From UBA10649 sp963755335 (lineage in GTDB: Bacteria > Actinomycetota > Actinomycetes > S36-B12), in NCBI GenBank assembly GCA_963755335.1, contig CAVWJW010000002.1:248001-312000 (forward strand): DNA of 64,000 nt, read 5' to 3'. Every line of letters starts with the position of its first letter. Positions within the stretch are counted from its first letter, which is position 1. Under the pieces are notes generated by a model. The model was not told where the DNA came from, did not search any database, and was given only the letters and a program-made list of their open reading frames with translations. Both the position numbers and the translations under genes were made by a program. Positions 61,035 through 64,000 of the stretch are shown here, one piece after another.

Positions 61035-61119
61035 CGGGGAGCTCGCGAGATCGGCGGGCTGAGAGGGTAGCCGCTCCTACCGACCCATAGACCTGATCTG
61101 GGTAATGCCAGCGGAGGGA
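61035..61119 (+). ncRNA. TPP riboswitch (THI element)
   Basis: The conserved core is unmistakable: GGCTGAGAGGG at about 61057-61067, then ACCTGATCTGGGTAATGCCAG with GCGGAGGGA at the 3' end (61091-61119). It ends four bases before the ATG of thiB, and the GGAGGGA of its last helix is the likely ribosome-binding site. TPP binding would therefore hide that site and turn off translation of the thiamine importer. Confidence 0.97.
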
Positions 61120-61123
61120 CGAC

Positions 61124-62255
61124 ATGGGCGATTTCCGATCACGAGCAGCACGACGAGGCACCCTGGCCCTGGCCATCGGCTCCCTCGCACTGACGGCGGC
61201 CTGCAGCACAGGAAGCACGGCAACCTCGACCTCCTCGCCGCCGGGTCTGGCTTCAGCGACCGCCTCGTTGTCCTCACCGACGGCGGGCAGCACGGTGACA
61301 CTGCTGGCCCACGACTCGTTCGCGGTGAGCGACGCACTCCTGGCCGACTTCACCAAGCGCACCGGGATCACGGTCAAGGTCGTGACCGGTGGCGATGCGG
61401 GCGCCATGGTCGCGGGCGCCATCCTCGCTGCGGGCTCCCCGACCGCGGACGCGATGTTCGGCGTCGACAACACCCTCATCAGCAAGGCACTCGCCGCGAA
61501 CGTGTTCGACGCGTACACCTCGCCGGAGCTGGGCAGTGTGACCCCCGCCCTGGCGAAGGACACGTCTGGCGGCTTCGTCACGCCGATCGACTACGGCGAC
61601 GTGTGCGTGAACATTGACGACGCCTACTTCGCCAAGGCCGGCACACCCGCCCCGAAGACCCTCGACGACCTGACGCTGCCCGCCTATCGCGACAAGCTCG
61701 TCGTCGAGGACCCCGGCACCTCCTCCCCGGGCCTCGCCTTCCTGCTCGCAACGATCGCCCGCTACGGCGACGGATGGCAGGACTACTGGAAGAAGCTCGA
61801 CGCCAACGGCGTCAAGGTCGCCGGCTCGTGGACCGACGCGTACACCGGCGCCTTCACGGCGGGCGGCGGCAACGGCGACCGCCCGCTGGTCGTCTCCTAC
61901 GCCACGAGCCCGCCGGCCGAGATCGTGTACGCAGCCGACCCGAAGCCGACTACACCATCCACCTCGGTCATGACGGACGGCTGCTACCGCCAGGTGGAGT
62001 ACGCGGGCGTGCTGGCCGGAGCCAGCAATCCCGAGGGCGCGAAGAAGGTGATCGACTGGCTGCTGTCCGAGCCGGTCCAGGCCGACGTCCCACTGTCGAT
62101 GTTCGTCTTCCCCGCGCGCTCCGGCGTCACCCCTCCGCGAGGTCTTCACCAAGTTCGCCGCCAAGGTCGACAACCCCCTGCAGCTCGACCCGCAGCAGGT
62201 CGCCGACAACGTGAGCACCTGGCTCGCCGACTGGGGCACGGTGATGAACCGCTGA
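61124..62255 (+). CDS. thiB: Thiamine ABC transporter substrate-binding lipoprotein, one frame break
   Basis: A lipoprotein (Cys27 in LTAACST) of about 376 residues with the ThiB-type fold: LLAHDSFAVSDALLADFTKRTG, GDAGAMVAGAILAAGSPTADAMFGVDNTL, PIDYGDVCVNID, and a C-terminal VFPARSGVT. It binds thiamine or its phosphates for import. The frame breaks in the CCCC at 62130-62133; removing one C gives TLREVFTKFAAK and a stop at TGA 62253-62255 (span 1,132 nt, 3n+1). In the raw frame it runs on into thiP, which is an artefact. Confidence 0.92.
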
Positions 62256-63841
62256 ACGTCCCGCGGTGGCTGAACTGGGCGTGGCTGGTGCCGGCCACCT
62301 TCCTCACGGTCTTCCTGGCCTATCCGCTGGGCGTGTTGGGCTCGCATGTCGTCGACCCGACGGGCTGGACGCGGCTGGTCGCCGCGAGCACCTGGCACGT
62401 CGTGCCGCTGGCGCTCGTTCAGGCGTCGGCCAGCACGATCCTGGCCGTCGCCGTTGGTCTGCCCATCGCCAACGTGGTGTCGCGCTACGGATTCAGGGGT
62501 CGGGCGCTCGCGCAGGCGGCCGTGACGGTTCCCTTCGTGCTGCCCACCGTGGTCGTGGCCCTGGCGTTCCGCAGCCTGCTCGGGCCGGGGGTCCCGCAGG
62601 GGTTCGTGCTGGTCGTGCTGGCGCATGCCTACGTCAACCTCGCCGTGGTGGTGCGCATCGTCGGATCGCAGTGGGCGCAGCATGATCCGAACTTCGAGAA
62701 CGTGGCGCGGACCCTCGGCGCAACCCGCTGGACCGCGTTCAGGACCGTCACACTGCCCACGCTGCGGCCGGCGATCGCGTCCAGTGCATCGGTCGTGTTC
62801 ATCTTCTCGTTCACCTCGCTGGGCATCGTGCTGCTGCTCGGCGACGCCTCCACGCGGACGCTCGAGTCGCAGATCCTGCGACAGACGTCCGTCCTTCTCG
62901 ACTTCCCCGGAGCTGCCGCGACCGCCGTGGTGCAGCTGGTGCTCGTGAGCAGTGTCCTCGCCGCAGGCATGCTTGCCAGTCGCAGATCGACTCGCCGACG
63001 CATGCGGCCCGTGACGCTGCGGCCGGTGCCGAGTGATCCCGCCGGGCGAATCGGAGTCCTCGGCACCGCCGCGATAACCCTCGCGATCGTGACCGCCCCC
63101 GTGGCAGCACTCGTCGTGACGTCGTTCCGGGCCGCCGGATCCTGGAGCCTCGCCTGGTGGACGGGCGTCACCTCCGTCGATGCCGGGACCAGTCGCATCG
63201 GCTCTCCCCTGTCGGCGCTGGCGACGTCCCTCGCCTTCGCCGTCATCTGCGCCGTCGTCGCGTGCGTCGTCGGCGGGCTTGCCGCGGTAGCCGTGCTCAC
63301 GCATGGCCGCACCCGGGTGATGTCCTTGCTCGCCATCGTCCCGCTCGGCATCTCGTCGGCGACCCTGGGCTTGGGCACCCTGCTCGCCTTCGGCCGGCCG
63401 CCCATCGATCTCCGCGGCTCGGGCCTGCTCGTGCCCATCGCGCACTCGCTGGTGGCCGTGCCCCTCGTGGTGGCCGTCGTCGCGCCGGCCCTGCTGGGTG
63501 CCGACGCACGACCGATGGCCGTGGCGGCCTCGCTCGGCGCACGGCCGACTCGAGCCTTCCTCACCGCCTACGGATCCGTGCTGCGGGTGGTCATGCTCGC
63601 CTCGGCCGGCCTCGCCTGTGCGGTATCGCTCGGCGAGTTCGGTGCAGCGTCCTTCCTCACCCGCGCCGGAAGCCCCACCGTTCCCGTTCAGATCGTGCGG
63701 CTGCTGAGCCGCCCCGGCGAGCAGTCCTATGGCGTCGCCGCCGTGCTGGCCGTCATCCTCGTGATCCTCACGCTCAGCATCGTGCTGCTCGTGGACCGGC
63801 TCGGGACGGGGCGCCTGCGCCCCCGGACAGCCGCCGCATGA
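62252..63841 (+). CDS. thiP: Thiamine ABC transporter permease
   Basis: A protein of about 529 residues with some twelve hydrophobic segments in two homologous halves. Each half has an EAA-type loop: ARTLGATRWTAFRTVTLPTLRPAI and AASLGARPTRAFLTAYGSVLR (key: LGATR and LGARP). This double permease is the ThiP form. The start is not certain: no ATG or GTG fits before the first helix, and the CTG at 62252 overlapping the thiB TGA is the best candidate, with GTG near 62287 as alternative. Its TGA overlaps the thiQ ATG. Confidence 0.9.
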   Translation: MNVPRWLNWAWLVPATFLTVFLAYPLGVLGSHVVDPTGWTRLVAASTWHVVPLALVQASASTILAVAVGLPIANVVSRYGFRGRALAQAAVTVPFVLPTVVVALAFRSLLGPGVPQGFVLVVLAHAYVNLAVVVRIVGSQWAQHDPNFENVARTLGATRWTAFRTVTLPTLRPAIASSASVVFIFSFTSLGIVLLLGDASTRTLESQILRQTSVLLDFPGAAATAVVQLVLVSSVLAAGMLASRRSTRRRMRPVTLRPVPSDPAGRIGVLGTAAITLAIVTAPVAALVVTSFRAAGSWSLAWWTGVTSVDAGTSRIGSPLSALATSLAFAVICAVVACVVGGLAAVAVLTHGRTRVMSLLAIVPLGISSATLGLGTLLAFGRPPIDLRGSGLLVPIAHSLVAVPLVVAVVAPALLGADARPMAVAASLGARPTRAFLTAYGSVLRVVMLASAGLACAVSLGEFGAASFLTRAGSPTVPVQIVRLLSRPGEQSYGVAAVLAVILVILTLSIVLLVDRLGTGRLRPRTAAA

Positions 63842-64000
63842 CGGTTCCGCGCCTCGAGACGCAGGCCCTGACGATCGGGTACCCGGGCCGACTCGTCGCC
63901 GAGGGCATCGACCTCACGGTGCTGCCGGGCGAGATCGTGGCCATCGTCGGCCTGAGCGGCAGCGGCAAGTCGACCCTGCTGTCGACCATCGCCGGCGTCG
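63838..64000 (+). CDS. thiQ: Thiamine ABC transporter ATP-binding protein, C-terminus beyond right edge
   Basis: Only 54 residues are in the window. They read as the start of an ABC ATPase: TIGYPGRLVAEGIDLTV, then Walker A GLSGSGKSTLL. ATG 63838 overlaps the thiP stop (ATGA). Position after thiB and thiP under a TPP riboswitch makes thiQ the natural call. Confidence 0.88.
   Translation, partial: MTVPRLETQALTIGYPGRLVAEGIDLTVLPGEIVAIVGLSGSGKSTLLSTIAGV

Noticed and set aside
61274..63445. 723-codon minus-strand open frame opposite thiB and thiP
   Set aside because: Charged low-complexity antisense translation; the plus strand has motif-rich transporter genes.
61124..63841. Fused ThiB-ThiP protein of 905 residues
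   Set aside because: The ThiB C-terminus is out of frame after 62130; corrected ThiB stops at 62255 and ThiP starts separately.

Overview
This window is GC-rich chromosomal DNA from an actinobacterium. The evidence is the GTG-rich start codons, the chain of ATGA/GTGA gene overlaps, the tilS-hpt-ftsH-folEPBK-DUF3180 cluster, the panC-nadB-nadC-coaX-lysS cluster, the F420-associated zinc protease family, and 11-bp PHO boxes of the Streptomyces type. A member of the Propionibacteriales (Nocardioides/Aeromicrobium-like) is my best guess from gene order, but I cannot prove the genus. No transposase, integrase, phage gene, CRISPR array, rRNA or plasmid origin is visible.

Layout. 1-7.4 kb (minus): mfd, cysQ-like, pth, rplY, prs, glmU, tRNA-Gln. 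7.5-9.9 kb (plus): acyl-CoA desaturase with its TetR regulator, then a MarR regulator, each behind a palindromic operator candidate. 9.9-18.5 kb (mostly minus): cell-wall amidase, ArgA-type acetyltransferase, lysS, coaX, nadC, nadB, panC and a DUF2520 oxidoreductase, with one HAD gene on plus. 18.5-20.6 kb (plus): a MidA-type methyltransferase followed by a stand-alone NuoD-like protein. 20.7-31 kb (minus): DUF3180, folate genes, ftsH, hpt, tilS, zinc protease, manA, dacB. 31.1-35.4 kb (plus): ppa, a HMA/UreH-like/cupredoxin copper protein, and a sulfur operon (SQR-like, DsrC-like, DsrE2-like). 35.5-45.3 kb: a phosphate block (PhoX-like phosphatase, methylglyoxal synthase, two PstS-type proteins, pstB-A-C, pit) with several PHO boxes. 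45.3-54.6 kb: moeA, a cupin lipoprotein, a YczE-type membrane protein, a diiron-MBL/GGDEF fusion, a DEAD-box helicase, a YbhN-type membrane protein, a histidine phosphatase and glpD. 54.7-58.6 kb (plus): a DUF6421-type protein, an SDR and a threonine-aldolase-like enzyme. 58.6-64 kb: YdbT/YdbS PH-domain pair, an Lrp/AsnC regulator, and a TPP riboswitch driving thiB-thiP-thiQ (thiQ cut by the right edge).

The most important caveat is data quality. Nineteen genes, many of them normally indispensable (pth, glmU, lysS, tilS, nadB/C, panC), have broken frames. Every break I could follow fits a +1 insertion, and almost all are repaired by deleting one base from a run of two or more G or C. Gene lengths modulo 3 agree with the number of breaks counted by eye. 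I read these as sequencing or assembly errors and annotate each gene across its breaks. Several long apparent fusions (GlmU-Prs, ThiB-ThiP, DUF2520-PanC-NadB, desaturase-TetR) are products of the same errors.

The best candidates for new biology are: the DUF6421/SDR/aldolase trio; the compact sulfur-transfer operon under a CsoR/CstR-like operator; the MidA plus NuoD-like pair; the diiron-MBL-GGDEF fusion, a likely oxygen- or NO-responsive diguanylate cyclase; and a perfect 17-bp hairpin that encloses the start codon of the second PstS-like lipoprotein.
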